A stretch of 64,000 nucleotides of DNA. Source: Macrococcus epidermidis. GTDB lineage: Bacteria > Bacillota > Bacilli > Staphylococcales > Staphylococcaceae. A program made the translations under genes and the position numbers. Each line of letters begins with the position of its first letter. Position 1 is the first letter of the stretch. The stretch is from the NCBI RefSeq assembly GCF_003259695.1, contig NZ_PZJH01000004.1, forward strand, positions 1 to 64,000, written 5' to 3'. Below the pieces are notes generated by a model that worked only from the letters and a program-made list of their open reading frames with translations, was not told the origin of the DNA and did no database searches. Positions 55,501-63,455 of this stretch are shown here, piece by piece.

Positions 55501-55557
55501 TAATGTAAAAAATGTTGTGTAATGTAAAAAATGTTGTGTAATGTAAAAAATGTTGGA
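55501..55557 (+). repeat. three 19-bp direct repeats (iteron-like)
   Basis: TAATGTAAAAAATGTTGTG occurs at 55501-55519 and 55520-55538; a third copy (55539-55557) ends GGA instead of GTG. Perfect head-to-tail spacing, between a terminator and the 324-residue gene. Could be a replication iteron set, a regulator-binding array or promoter repeats. Confidence 0.85.
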
Positions 55558-55587
55558 TAATTTAAAGAAAAAGAGGTGGGTTATAAA

Positions 55588-56562
55588 ATGGAATGTATAT
55601 TATATGTTTTAATAGGTATAGCAATTATTTTGTATTTTTCAGGTATGTATTGGATCAACAAAATTAATAAAAAGAATTGTAAAATAAAAGATTATGAAAA
55701 AGAAAGAGATTTGGTAACTTATATTATTGAAGCAGGTGGAATATTACTTACTTTAATAGCATTAATTTTTAGTATAATTTTTAGTATTAGAAATATAGAC
55801 GAAATGAAAGAAACAAATAAGTATGCTGAACAAGAATTAAAAAATGAAAAGATTGAAAAAATCAAACAAGGTAAAACTAAAAAGATAATATTTAACCAGA
55901 AGCTTGAAAAATCTTTAAATGATATTGAGAGTAATATATATAAAATTTCTAGCTTAGGGGAACCAGTTAAGAAATCAGAATTAGATATAATACATAAGAA
56001 TATTATTAATGAAATTGAATCGGTATATAATTATGAAATTGATTATTATAGTAAAAAATACATTGATACTTTAACAGGTTTAAAAAATTTACAGGGAACA
56101 ATTGAAGCATTTGAAAATAGTATCAGTGATAAAAGTGAAATTACATATAAGGATTATAAAGACTTTAATACAAGATTCGGGTATCCAACTGAATTAAGTA
56201 ATAGTCTAAAAGAAATTAGATTAAATAGAGAAATTGTTGAAATTGATGAAGATATAGAAAATTTAGGTATAAAATATTTATTGAAAGATATAAAATTTAA
56301 AGATGGAAAGTTAATGGTAACAATAACTGTATATAATGATAAAGAAAATTTTACTGTCAGAACATCTGATTTTATATTAATATCTAAGTTTAAAAATTAT
56401 ACTGAACTTAATAAAAAAGAGATAAAGGTAAGTAAAGATAAAGTACAAGATATAGAATTAAAATACGATACAAACTCAGACAATACAGATTTAAATATTG
56501 AATATAAGGATTCTATGATTCCAGCACGAGATAATAGACCGATTACATTTATTATAAAATAA
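55588..56562 (+). CDS. unrecognised membrane protein with coiled coil
   Basis: A 324-residue product of the island. Two N-terminal membrane helices (about 3-20 and 46-66, LVTYIIEAGGILLTLIALIFSIIFS) are followed by a charged helical region (about 70-220) with coiled-coil character, and a beta-rich C-terminus (about 225-324). I do not recognise it. AGAGGTGG supports the ATG at 55588. Codon use is AT-rich, as in the whole island. Preceded by the 19-bp repeats. A membrane-anchored accessory or defence protein is possible, but nothing in the sequence proves it. Confidence 0.6.
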   Translation: MECILYVLIGIAIILYFSGMYWINKINKKNCKIKDYEKERDLVTYIIEAGGILLTLIALIFSIIFSIRNIDEMKETNKYAEQELKNEKIEKIKQGKTKKIIFNQKLEKSLNDIESNIYKISSLGEPVKKSELDIIHKNIINEIESVYNYEIDYYSKKYIDTLTGLKNLQGTIEAFENSISDKSEITYKDYKDFNTRFGYPTELSNSLKEIRLNREIVEIDEDIENLGIKYLLKDIKFKDGKLMVTITVYNDKENFTVRTSDFILISKFKNYTELNKKEIKVSKDKVQDIELKYDTNSDNTDLNIEYKDSMIPARDNRPITFIIK

Positions 56563-56654
56563 CTCCTAGAACACACATTCTAACTATGTATATTCTAATC
56601 AACCATTTATAATGATTTTGTAACACAATCACATGTAAAAGGAGGTTAGATCAC

Positions 56655-56858
56655 ATGTTAATTTCTAATGTGTTTTACACGGAAGTATTGCAAGATATTG
56701 AGTTATACCAGTTCCCACAAAGTAAAGACTATTACCGAGCGAGTGAACTAATCTCAACACTTATTTAGAGTGGACACATTGAAATTGTAATCGGAACTGA
56801 TAGAGTTGATTACAGATTAACATACGCTGGTAAGCAGTTGTTGGAACAATTAAATTAA
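56655..56858 (+). pseudogene. small gene with an in-frame stop codon
   Basis: An ATG after AAAGGAGG opens a frame of 67 codons to TAA at 56856, interrupted by one TAG at codon 38 (56766-56768). The two halves read MLISNVFYTEVLQDIELYQF..., and SGHIEIVIGTDRVDYRLTYA.... The second half looks like a winged-helix end. Function not recognised. Either a point-mutated pseudogene or a 37-residue product. Confidence 0.55.
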
Positions 56859-56967
56859 AATATTACAGGCCATGCATATTATATGTGTGGCTTTTTCTTA
56901 TTGCTAAAATACACATTATTAGTAATAATTAAATAGTAAATAATTTTATTCAAAGGGTGGGTTTATT

Positions 56968-57528
56968 ATGAATTTCAAGTTACTAAGTACAACTATTTTA
57001 GCGACATCTGTATTATTGGGTGCATGTGGTGGTGAACAAGCAACTAAAGAGAATAAATCAGAAACAACAGCTAAGAAAGTTGAAAAAGAACAACCTAAAA
57101 AAGAAGAAAATACAGGTTTAAAAGACAACACAGCAATATTAAATGATATTGATGTGAAAGTTTTAGAAACTGAATTTATTCCAAAAGGAACTTATGAGGG
57201 ACAAGAAAAAGACCAATTAGGAATTATATATGAAGTGAAAAATAAATCGGATAAAGAGATTGATGCATTAAGTGGCTGGTTAGCTACATTTGAAGCAACC
57301 CAGGATAGTAAAGACACAATTAGAAAGTTAGATGTTGGTATGTCACCACAAACCGATAAATATAAGCCATTCTTAGATACACAAATGGATATTATCAAAA
57401 AAGATGGTACATTAAAAAATGGAATTGCTTATGATCTAGAAGATACAACAACACCAGTTATATTAAAAGCTAGTAAGGGTGTAGGTGGCGAGAAATTAGG
57501 CGAGATTGAAGTTAAAATAGAAAAATAA
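56968..57528 (+). CDS. lipoprotein with DUF5067-like domain
   Basis: A 186-residue exported lipoprotein. The signal peptide ends in lipobox LLGAC with Cys20, then a lysine/glutamate linker (about 24-50). A C-terminal beta-sandwich (about 55-186) follows, with GIIYEVKNKSDKEIDALSGW and DVGMSPQTDKY, typical of DUF5067 proteins found in phages and islands of Gram-positive cocci. GGGTGGG precedes the ATG. It has its own terminator. Role unknown. Confidence 0.8.
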   Translation: MNFKLLSTTILATSVLLGACGGEQATKENKSETTAKKVEKEQPKKEENTGLKDNTAILNDIDVKVLETEFIPKGTYEGQEKDQLGIIYEVKNKSDKEIDALSGWLATFEATQDSKDTIRKLDVGMSPQTDKYKPFLDTQMDIIKKDGTLKNGIAYDLEDTTTPVILKASKGVGGEKLGEIEVKIEK

Positions 57529-57535
57529 ATGATTG

Positions 57536-57568
57536 AAGCCACATTTTTTTATAGTGTGGCTTTTTATT
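57536..57568 (+). terminator. terminator of the lipoprotein gene
   Basis: AAGCCACA pairs with TGTGGCTT around a T-rich loop, T5 follows. Confidence 0.82.
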
Positions 57569-57607
57569 TCTAATTTCATTAATTAAGTTATTTTAGGGGA
57601 GTTTTAA

Positions 57608-58444
57608 ATGAGCGTTGAAATAAATTATATAATGCTATGTAAATTAATGAAAAATTTTTTTGATTACGGCTTTTTTAGAGATGTTATTATACCATTCGGA
57701 AGTTTAATCAGTGTTTATATTATTTACCTAATGACAAATAAATTTCAAAAACAGTCCAACCGTCCAATGTTTACTATGATACCAATTGAAATTGAAAAAA
57801 ATATAATGAAGAAAGACACTGATATTTTTAATCATGCAATTGTTGATAGAAAAAATGAAAATATTCAAGATTATATATCTGAAAATTATAAAACAAGTCA
57901 TTTTTTAGAGTCATTTATTTATTTCAAGAATATTGGTGACAGTTTTGCTAAAAATATAGAAATTACGATAAGTCATATAAATCCAGAAGAATATTTCAAG
58001 AAAGTAAATGCCAATGAATTTTATAACCGAGAATATAATGATATGAATATTATATTAAATAATACCCCAACTGGTAATGCTTTGATAGTAAAGAGCAATA
58101 GAGGTAATAATCGATACAATTTATTAAAAGATAAATTTTCATCTACTTTTAAATTTAGAGTATGTGCAAAAGAAGAAATAATAAAAGTTAAATTTAAAAA
58201 GAATGATAGAATTATTTTTAATCATTTTATGTTGGCAGATAGTCATATTTATCGACCTTACATAAAAATAATAATAAATTATAAAGATAAATTTAATACA
58301 AAATATCAAGAAGAAATGTATATAGTTTTAAAAAATACTGCTATAAGAAATAAAAGTGATGATGATTCTATAAGATTCCGTGGAGAGATTGGGGAAGTGA
58401 ATTCTAGTCAGGTACTAGATAATAAAGAATATTATATTAATTAA
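57608..58444 (+). CDS. unrecognised membrane-anchored protein
   Basis: A 278-residue island product with one clear membrane helix at about 24-43 (RDVIIPFGSLISVYIIYLM) and a large cytoplasmic domain (about 50-278) rich in Asn, Lys and Ile and probably beta-rich. No motif recognised. AGGGGAG precedes the ATG. The architecture (short anchor plus soluble domain) resembles many uncharacterised island and defence-associated proteins. No assignment is made. Confidence 0.6.
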   Translation: MSVEINYIMLCKLMKNFFDYGFFRDVIIPFGSLISVYIIYLMTNKFQKQSNRPMFTMIPIEIEKNIMKKDTDIFNHAIVDRKNENIQDYISENYKTSHFLESFIYFKNIGDSFAKNIEITISHINPEEYFKKVNANEFYNREYNDMNIILNNTPTGNALIVKSNRGNNRYNLLKDKFSSTFKFRVCAKEEIIKVKFKKNDRIIFNHFMLADSHIYRPYIKIIINYKDKFNTKYQEEMYIVLKNTAIRNKSDDDSIRFRGEIGEVNSSQVLDNKEYYIN

Positions 58445-58601
58445 CCTGAAGCCCTTTTAAAGCGAGTTAATGCACAACTACCCACAAAATAAAAGTTATC
58501 GTGCTTAAAATCGGAATGTCAGAACGACAAAATGCACAAATATAGACCAATCTCACTATATGTATTACGATTGAATTAATAACAAGAATGAGGTGAAAAA
58601 T

Positions 58602-59045
58602 GTGAGTAGTTTATATCAAAAGAATATTAAATATTTTATTAACGAGAAAAGAACTAACTTTATTAATGCAGAAAAAATTAAACTTTTATTTGTAAAGCAC
58701 ATTTCTGATATTGGTATTGAATTGAATCAAGATAGTATGTATTTTGTGACTAATTCAGATGATGGAGAGAAAATAATATTATTAAATGAAAGTTTAAAAT
58801 ATGTGTATTCTTTAAATAATGAGAATGGATCTATTGAAGTAAGCAAAGGTAATTTAATAGGAGTTAATGCCAGTCCTATAAAATACCAAACTAATGTTAT
58901 AGATGATACATTAAATTATAAATATGAACAATTACAATTAATATTTGATAATGAAAAATTAAATTTCGAAATTAATTTAACTAAAGATGAATATAAAGGG
59001 GATAAGGATGAATTATATTCCCAACTATTAAACCTAATTAAGTAA
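58602..59045 (+). CDS. unrecognised small protein
   Basis: A 147-residue soluble-looking island product, Asn/Lys/Glu-rich. GAGGTG suggests the GTG at 58602 (frame MSSLYQKN) rather than the GTG within that site at 58593. No family recognised. The stretch 58445-58601 before it holds no clear gene. Confidence 0.5.
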   Translation: MSSLYQKNIKYFINEKRTNFINAEKIKLLFVKHISDIGIELNQDSMYFVTNSDDGEKIILLNESLKYVYSLNNENGSIEVSKGNLIGVNASPIKYQTNVIDDTLNYKYEQLQLIFDNEKLNFEINLTKDEYKGDKDELYSQLLNLIK

Positions 59046-59071
59046 GTCCAGCAGGTCCAGGAACACAAAAA

Positions 59072-59096
59072 ACACCATCTATTTTATAGATGGTGT
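59072..59096 (-). terminator. hairpin with T-run on the minus strand, island right end
   Basis: ACACCATCTA pairs with TAGATGGTGT around TTTTA; T6 follows on the minus strand. No convincing minus-strand gene lies to its right, so it may be a remnant or a bidirectional stop. The stretch 59097-59301 shows no gene. Confidence 0.5.
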
Positions 59097-59301
59097 GGGT
59101 ACATAACTCTACATAGAACTTACTCAAAGAACATAAAAATATTGTAACATAATTTGTATGTATATGTGAGTTAATATATTGCCACAAATTCAATGAAAAC
59201 TTTAAATTTATCTGATTAATGTACATTAACAGATACACCATAAATGTAGTAATAACAACGGTTTGAGAGTTTTTTATATTAATCAAAAATATCACTTTTC
59301 A

Positions 59302-59322
59302 AATCTCTCCATCTCCGTTACA
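59302..59322 (+). repeat. attR, right copy of the 21-bp direct repeat
   Basis: Exact match to 54154-54174. The surrounding tRNA sequence is absent here, so it is the short far-end copy. Confidence 0.85.
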
Positions 59323-59323
59323 A

Positions 59324-59352
59324 AACACTTAGTGTATGCTAAGTGTTTTTTT
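59324..59352 (+). terminator. original terminator of tRNA-Ser(GCT), now beyond attR
   Basis: AACACTTAG pairs with CTAAGTGTT, then a T-run. It directly follows attR, which is where the terminator of the uninterrupted tRNA gene should be. The 205 bases to the next gene hold only its promoter region. Confidence 0.8.
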
Positions 59353-59557
59353 ATATTTAAAACAAATTATTGAATAATCTGAACTTTTGAATTATTATAA
59401 ACTCATTATATTTTTAATATTATGCTCCTTCATAGATGTATTAATTTTATCTATATGACTACAAATTAATACATAACAAAGTATGTGAAAGATTTAACAA
59501 ACTCACTTATTCCTGAGATAAAATAATATTAGATAATCAAATGAGGAGGAAGAAAGT

Positions 59558-60478
59558 ATGAAAATAGTTATGGCAGGCGCAGGTGCAATGGGTGGACGTG
59601 TAGGTCTTTATTTAACTGAAAGTGGACAAGATGTGGTGATGCTTGATAAATGGCAGGACCATGTTGATGCGATGAATGATAATGGGGTTACTGTTCATTC
59701 TTATGGTGAAACAACAAACCATAAAGTGAAGGCAGTATTTATGGATGACTATAATGAACCGGCAGATTTGGTAATTTTATTAACAAAAGCGTTGACTGCT
59801 GAAGAAACAATCGATAATTTAATCAAACAGGGTGTTATTACAAAAGAAACGAAAGTGATGTCACTGATGAATGGTTTAGGTCATGGTGATATGCTGCTGA
59901 AGAAATTGTCGGTTGAGCAAGTTATACTGGCTGTAACAATGTGGTCAGCAGGTTTAAAAGGACCTGGTGAATTAATTTTAGAAGGCACTGGTAATATTGA
60001 ATTTGGATATCCTGATGGCCATGTGGATGCTTTCATTGAACAATTGAAAGTAATTTTAGATGAAGCGAAACTTAACGGTGTGATCAGTAATGATATTGTG
60101 ACATCAATCTGGAATAAAGCTTTAGTGAACTGCTGCTTCAACACATACTGTTCGGTAACGGATAAGCGTATCGGGGAGTTTGGTGCATATGAACAAGCAG
60201 ATGCAATGTTAATCCCATTAGTTAAGGAAATCATTGCAGTAGGGGCTACTAAAGGTGCAAAGCTTGATTTAGATGCAACAATGGAGAAATTCCATAAAAT
60301 GTACTCACCTGATGTCGTTGGTCTGCATTATCCATCTATGACTCAAGATATTCATAATGGACGTAAGACAGAAGTTGATTTCTTAACAGGTGCTGTTAGT
60401 CGATTTGGTGATGAAGCAGGGATAGAAACACCATATTGTGATATTTTAACGCATTTAGTACATCAAATTGAAAAGTAA
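59558..60478 (+). CDS. 2-dehydropantoate 2-reductase family protein (PanE-like)
   Basis: A 306-residue NADPH-dependent reductase. The Rossmann fingerprint GAGAMGGRVGLYL lies at 7-19, and the ILLTKALTAEET block follows. The catalytic lysine region is IWNKALVNCCFNTYC (about 188-202), and the C-terminal domain has GLHYPSMTQDIHNGRKTEVDFLTGAV with the conserved Glu. Ketopantoate reduction in pantothenate synthesis is the usual role. Several paralogues exist in this family, so panE is probable but not certain. AGGAGG precedes the ATG. Single gene. Confidence 0.85.
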   Translation: MKIVMAGAGAMGGRVGLYLTESGQDVVMLDKWQDHVDAMNDNGVTVHSYGETTNHKVKAVFMDDYNEPADLVILLTKALTAEETIDNLIKQGVITKETKVMSLMNGLGHGDMLLKKLSVEQVILAVTMWSAGLKGPGELILEGTGNIEFGYPDGHVDAFIEQLKVILDEAKLNGVISNDIVTSIWNKALVNCCFNTYCSVTDKRIGEFGAYEQADAMLIPLVKEIIAVGATKGAKLDLDATMEKFHKMYSPDVVGLHYPSMTQDIHNGRKTEVDFLTGAVSRFGDEAGIETPYCDILTHLVHQIEK

Positions 60479-60608
60479 TAGAATAGATCTTGGTTTTTTG
60501 ATGGTTAGAATAAACCAAATATATCACTAGATTACCTACAAGAACATACTTTTATACAACATTCGTATGAAATATGCCTCTAAAGATAAAATTTACACTT
60601 TTTTAATG

Positions 60609-60637
60609 TTGCGTTCACAAACTTAAAATGATATATT
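60609..60637 (+). promoter_or_regulatory. promoter of the second tRNA cluster
   Basis: TTGCGT, 17 bases, TATATT, 39 bases before tRNA-fMet. The region 60479-60608 shows no gene. Confidence 0.6.
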
Positions 60638-60676
60638 TTAAAAGTACTCTTTTTATGAGAGACAACATATTATTAT

Positions 60677-60750
<74 letters not shown>

Positions 60751-60758
60751 TTATTAGT

Positions 60759-60834
60759 GGTCCCGTGGTGTAGCGGTTAACATGCCTGCCTGTCACGCAG
60801 GAGATCGCGGGTTCGATTCCCGTCGGGACCGCCA
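60759..60834 (+). tRNA. tRNA-Asp (GTC), copy 2
   Basis: Identical to 1406-1481, including the short spacer from fMet; CCA encoded. Confidence 0.96.
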
Positions 60835-60838
60835 TTTT

Positions 60839-60911
60839 GGCTCAGTAGCTCAGTCGGTAGAGCAATGGATTGAAAATCCATGTGTCGGCGGTTCGATTCC
60901 GTCCTGAGCCA
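60839..60911 (+). tRNA. tRNA-Phe (GAA), copy 2
   Basis: Identical to 1489-1561; no encoded CCA. Confidence 0.95.
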
Positions 60912-60929
60912 TCTTTTTAAAATAAATTT

Positions 60930-61006
60930 GGCGATTGTGGCGAAGTGGTTAACGCATCGGATTGTGGTTCCGACACTCGTGGGTTCGATTCCCATCAGTC
61001 GCCCCA
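60930..61006 (+). tRNA. tRNA-His (GTG), copy 2
   Basis: Same mature sequence as 1837-1910 with G(-1); here CCA is encoded (61004-61006). Confidence 0.95.
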
Positions 61007-61014
61007 TTTGTAAC

Positions 61015-61088
61015 GCGGGTGTAGTTTAGTGGTAAAACCTCAGCCTTCCAAGCTGATGTTGTCGGTTCGATTCCGATCACCCGCTCCA
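61015..61088 (+). tRNA. tRNA-Gly (TCC), translational
   Basis: Acceptor GCGGGTG/CACCCGC, loop CTTCCAA gives TCC, D-loop with GG (TAGTGGTA) and T-loop TTCGATT, CCA encoded. It is the normal counterpart of the unusual tRNA-Gly at 2092-2166. Confidence 0.95.
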
Positions 61089-61095
61089 TTATTAT

Positions 61096-61170
61096 TCCAC
61101 AGTAGCTCAGTGGTAGAGCTATCGGCTGTTAACCGATCGGTCGTAGGTTCGAGTCCTACCTGTGGAGCCA
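61096..61170 (+). tRNA. tRNA-Asn (GTT), copy 2
   Basis: Identical to 54005-54079; CCA encoded. Confidence 0.96.
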
Positions 61171-61174
61171 TTTT

Positions 61175-61246
61175 GGCCCCTTGGTCAAGCGGTTAAGACA
61201 CCGCCCTTTCACGGCGGTAACACGGGTTCGAATCCCGTAGGGGTCA
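61175..61246 (+). tRNA. tRNA-Glu (TTC)
   Basis: Acceptor GGCCCCT pairs with AGGGGTC (one G-T), loop CTTTCAC gives TTC. No encoded CCA. In many Gram-positive bacteria Glu-tRNA also serves haem synthesis through HemA. Confidence 0.95.
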
Positions 61247-61249
61247 TAT

Positions 61250-61282
61250 AATCAGAAGTGAAATATCGCTTCTGATTTTTTT
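61250..61282 (+). terminator. terminator between tRNA-Glu and tRNA-Ser(GGA)
   Basis: AATCAGAAG pairs with CTTCTGATT, T7 follows. It ends the seven-gene tRNA unit. Confidence 0.88.
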
Positions 61283-61291
61283 AATTATTAT

Positions 61292-61380
61292 GGATCGTTG
61301 TCCGAGTTGGCCGAAGGAGCACGCCTGGAAAGTGTGTAAACGTCACAAGCGTTTCGAGAGTTCGAATCTCTCACGATCCG
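61292..61380 (+). tRNA. tRNA-Ser (GGA)
   Basis: Class II tRNA with a long variable arm; acceptor GGATCGT/ACGATCC, loop CTGGAAA gives GGA, no encoded CCA. It lies behind a terminator only 10 bases away, so it depends on read-through or on a promoter hidden in that stretch. Confidence 0.94.
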
Positions 61381-61386
61381 TTAAAT

Positions 61387-61434
61387 AATAAAACTACTGT
61401 TGATTCTTTAATGAAATCATCAGTAGTTTTATTT
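61387..61434 (+). terminator. terminator of tRNA-Ser(GGA)
   Basis: AATAAAACTACTG faces CAGTAGTTTTATT, with further pairing (GATT/AATC) inside the loop. Confidence 0.85.
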
Positions 61435-61596
61435 CGTTTAATACCTACGTTTATTTTACGTATATACCTACAAATAAAAGTTGCTTTACTATCTATTTTT
61501 TAATGTAGAAAGCATGTATAATAAAGTTATTCAAATATTATACTTCTAAAGTTAATTGTGAATTATAATACAAAATAGAAATCATAAGGTGATGAA

Positions 61597-62064
61597 ATGA
61601 AAGATAAAGCATCGACACGTAAAGTATTAGCAGAAATTAACTATCCAGTAAGATATAAACGCTTTTCGAAAATCTTTAAAAGAATTAAAAAATCTGAGCG
61701 CCGTTTCTTTATTAAATTATTAAAAGTGATTTGCAAAGATATTAAAAACAAGGAACTGATTCATTTTGCAACTTATAGTCATATTAATTTGAACCAACAT
61801 GGTTTGTTTATTTTATTAGATGATCGTATTTCTATGGTCCATAGTAAAATGAAATCAAAGCGTATTTACTATGAAGTAATTAAATATGCGGATATAGTTA
61901 ACATTGATTTTGAGCCTGATACTGAAGGGGAATATGGAGAGTTATTCTTCAAATATAAACGAAAGAAATTAAGTGAAAAATCAGTAACTTTACGAATGAT
62001 TAAAAGTAAAGACTTGCCTGAAATTGTGGAATTTATTAGAATTAAAATGTCTGAGACAATATAA
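61597..62064 (+). CDS. uncharacterised basic protein, possibly PH-like
   Basis: A 155-residue cytoplasmic protein with a basic N-terminus (YPVRYKRFSKIFKRIKKSERR, partly) and a C-terminal beta-rich part (about 75-155). In it, NQHGLFILLDDRISMVHSK and IKYADIVNIDFEPDTEG have the strand pattern of bacterial PH-like domains. Family not firmly recognised. AAGGTGATG at the start. A small gene follows after 15 bases, so the two are likely cotranscribed. Confidence 0.6.
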   Translation: MKDKASTRKVLAEINYPVRYKRFSKIFKRIKKSERRFFIKLLKVICKDIKNKELIHFATYSHINLNQHGLFILLDDRISMVHSKMKSKRIYYEVIKYADIVNIDFEPDTEGEYGELFFKYKRKKLSEKSVTLRMIKSKDLPEIVEFIRIKMSETI

Positions 62065-62079
62065 AGGGGGACATTAACA

Positions 62080-62340
62080 ATGGCAAATATCGATAAACTC
62101 GTATCATATGCTGAACTTAAATTAGGTCAATTTGGTTCAGATTACCGTGAAAATCACGAAGAAGATAAAGTGCAGGAGATTCAACCACGCAGCTATGATG
62201 TGAATGGAACTTCTATCGATGTGCATTATGATGCACAAAGTTACGTAATTGATTTAACAAAATCTGGTGTACGTGATGTCACAGAAGAAGATGCACAAGC
62301 AGTTGTAGCAAGATTAAAAGAATTCTTCAATCAAAAATAA
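62080..62340 (+). CDS. small conserved protein of unknown function
   Basis: An 86-residue soluble protein with no membrane segment (SYAELKLGQFGSDYRENHEED near the start, EEDAQAVVARLKEFFNQK at the end). Its place upstream of menA fits a small conserved staphylococcal protein, but I do not know its function. AAAGGGGG precedes the ATG. Its terminator at 62355 is shared with the convergent menA. Confidence 0.7.
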   Translation: MANIDKLVSYAELKLGQFGSDYRENHEEDKVQEIQPRSYDVNGTSIDVHYDAQSYVIDLTKSGVRDVTEEDAQAVVARLKEFFNQK

Positions 62341-62354
62341 TAAAAATAATAATA

Positions 62355-62394
62355 AAAAAATCGTGAGACTAGATAAAAGCCTCACGGTTTTTTA
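62355..62394. terminator. terminator between the small gene and menA
   Basis: AAAAAATCGTGAG faces CTCACGGTTTTTT (one mismatch); A-rich before, T6 after, so it may act on both strands. Confidence 0.85.
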
Positions 62395-63312
62395 AATTGC
62401 AGTTAATGCTGCGAGATATAAGCCTAGTGCAAATAAGAATCCGAATACGGTGTTGAATTGACCCGTAACTTTCATTGCAGGCATGAGTTCAATCGGTGTA
62501 TTGCCTTTAAAGAAGCGATTTACTGCTTTGATTGGTAAGTTAAAGCTTAACAATACAAGTAATAAAAATGGTGAACCATATGGTTTATAGAATACTGTAT
62601 ACAGTACTACCAGGAAACTGATTAAGTATAATAATGCCATTGTAATAATTGCGATTGTTTTCCCGACTAAGATAACATATGTCTTTCTGCCACTCGCTTT
62701 ATCTTTTACACGGTCACGAATATTATTAGCCATATTAATCATGCCGATATTGATTGAAACTGGAATTGACATAATTGCAGGGTACCATTCTAGATGTCCC
62801 ACCTGAATGTAGAATGTAATCATAATGATTACAAATCCCATAAAGAATCCTGCAAAGATTTCACCGAATGGTGTCCATGAAATTGGAACGGGGCCACCTG
62901 TATAGAAATAACCTACTGCCATACATACAATTCCAACAAGTAAGATTAACCATGACGATTGAGAACAAATATAAAGACCTAATATGGCTGCAATAATATA
63001 AAAAGCAATCGCTAAATTATATACTGACTTAGGACTCATACCATTTCTTACAATTGCACCACCGATTCCGACCGATGTATGATCATCCAGTCCGCGCTTA
63101 TAATCGAAATATTCATTAAACATATTTGTTGCCGCTTGTATTAGTAAGCACGCAATAAGCATGATAATTAATAGATCGATACGGATATCAGTGAAATATT
63201 TTGCGCATGCTGTTCCGACAAGTACAGGTACGAAACTTGCTGTTAAAGTGTGTGGTCGCATTAAGTGATAATACATTGCAATACCAGTGTGTTGTTGTAA
63301 ATGTTCAGACAT
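62392..63312 (-). CDS. menA: 1,4-dihydroxy-2-naphthoate polyprenyltransferase MenA
   Basis: A 306-residue UbiA-type membrane prenyltransferase with 8-9 helices, which joins DHNA to a polyprenyl diphosphate in menaquinone synthesis. The first Asp-rich motif is NMFNEYFDYKRGLDDH (about 65-80), and the second region is NMANNIRDRVKDKASGRKTYVILVGK (about 193-218). RPHTLTASFVPVLVGTA matches the MenA N-terminus. AGAGG supports the ATG at 63312; the ATG at 63318 lies too close to it. Divergent from menF. Confidence 0.94.
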   Translation of the reverse strand: MSEHLQQHTGIAMYYHLMRPHTLTASFVPVLVGTACAKYFTDIRIDLLIIMLIACLLIQAATNMFNEYFDYKRGLDDHTSVGIGGAIVRNGMSPKSVYNLAIAFYIIAAILGLYICSQSSWLILLVGIVCMAVGYFYTGGPVPISWTPFGEIFAGFFMGFVIIMITFYIQVGHLEWYPAIMSIPVSINIGMINMANNIRDRVKDKASGRKTYVILVGKTIAIITMALLYLISFLVVLYTVFYKPYGSPFLLLVLLSFNLPIKAVNRFFKGNTPIELMPAMKVTGQFNTVFGFLFALGLYLAALTAI

Positions 63313-63455
63313 ATTCATACCTCTTTTATTCTTAATGTATAAATTTTATATTTAATAATAGTCATCGTCAACAAATCTAGCATAATTTGTCCAATAATCA
63401 TTGAATAATGTTAAAATAATAAGTATATTATTTTGAAGTGAAAGAAGTGTAGCAT

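Larger units (their letters stand above)
54175..59322. mobile_element. degenerate genomic island in tRNA-Ser(GCT)
   Basis: About 5.1 kb between two exact 21-bp repeats of the tRNA-Ser 3' end. The inside is more AT-rich than its surroundings, with broken phage-like genes, a lipoprotein, unrecognised membrane proteins and no integrase. Beyond the right repeat lies a strong terminator (59324-59352), which would have followed the tRNA before insertion. The tRNA is now followed by the island's own terminator (54179-54212). This is the structure left by a tRNA-targeting integrase that has been lost. Confidence 0.8.

Noticed and set aside
59038-59295. 85-codon minus-strand frame at the island's right end
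   Set aside because: No ribosome site, atypical composition, and it overlaps the minus-strand hairpin 59072-59096 and the end of the 147-residue gene. Treated as chance.
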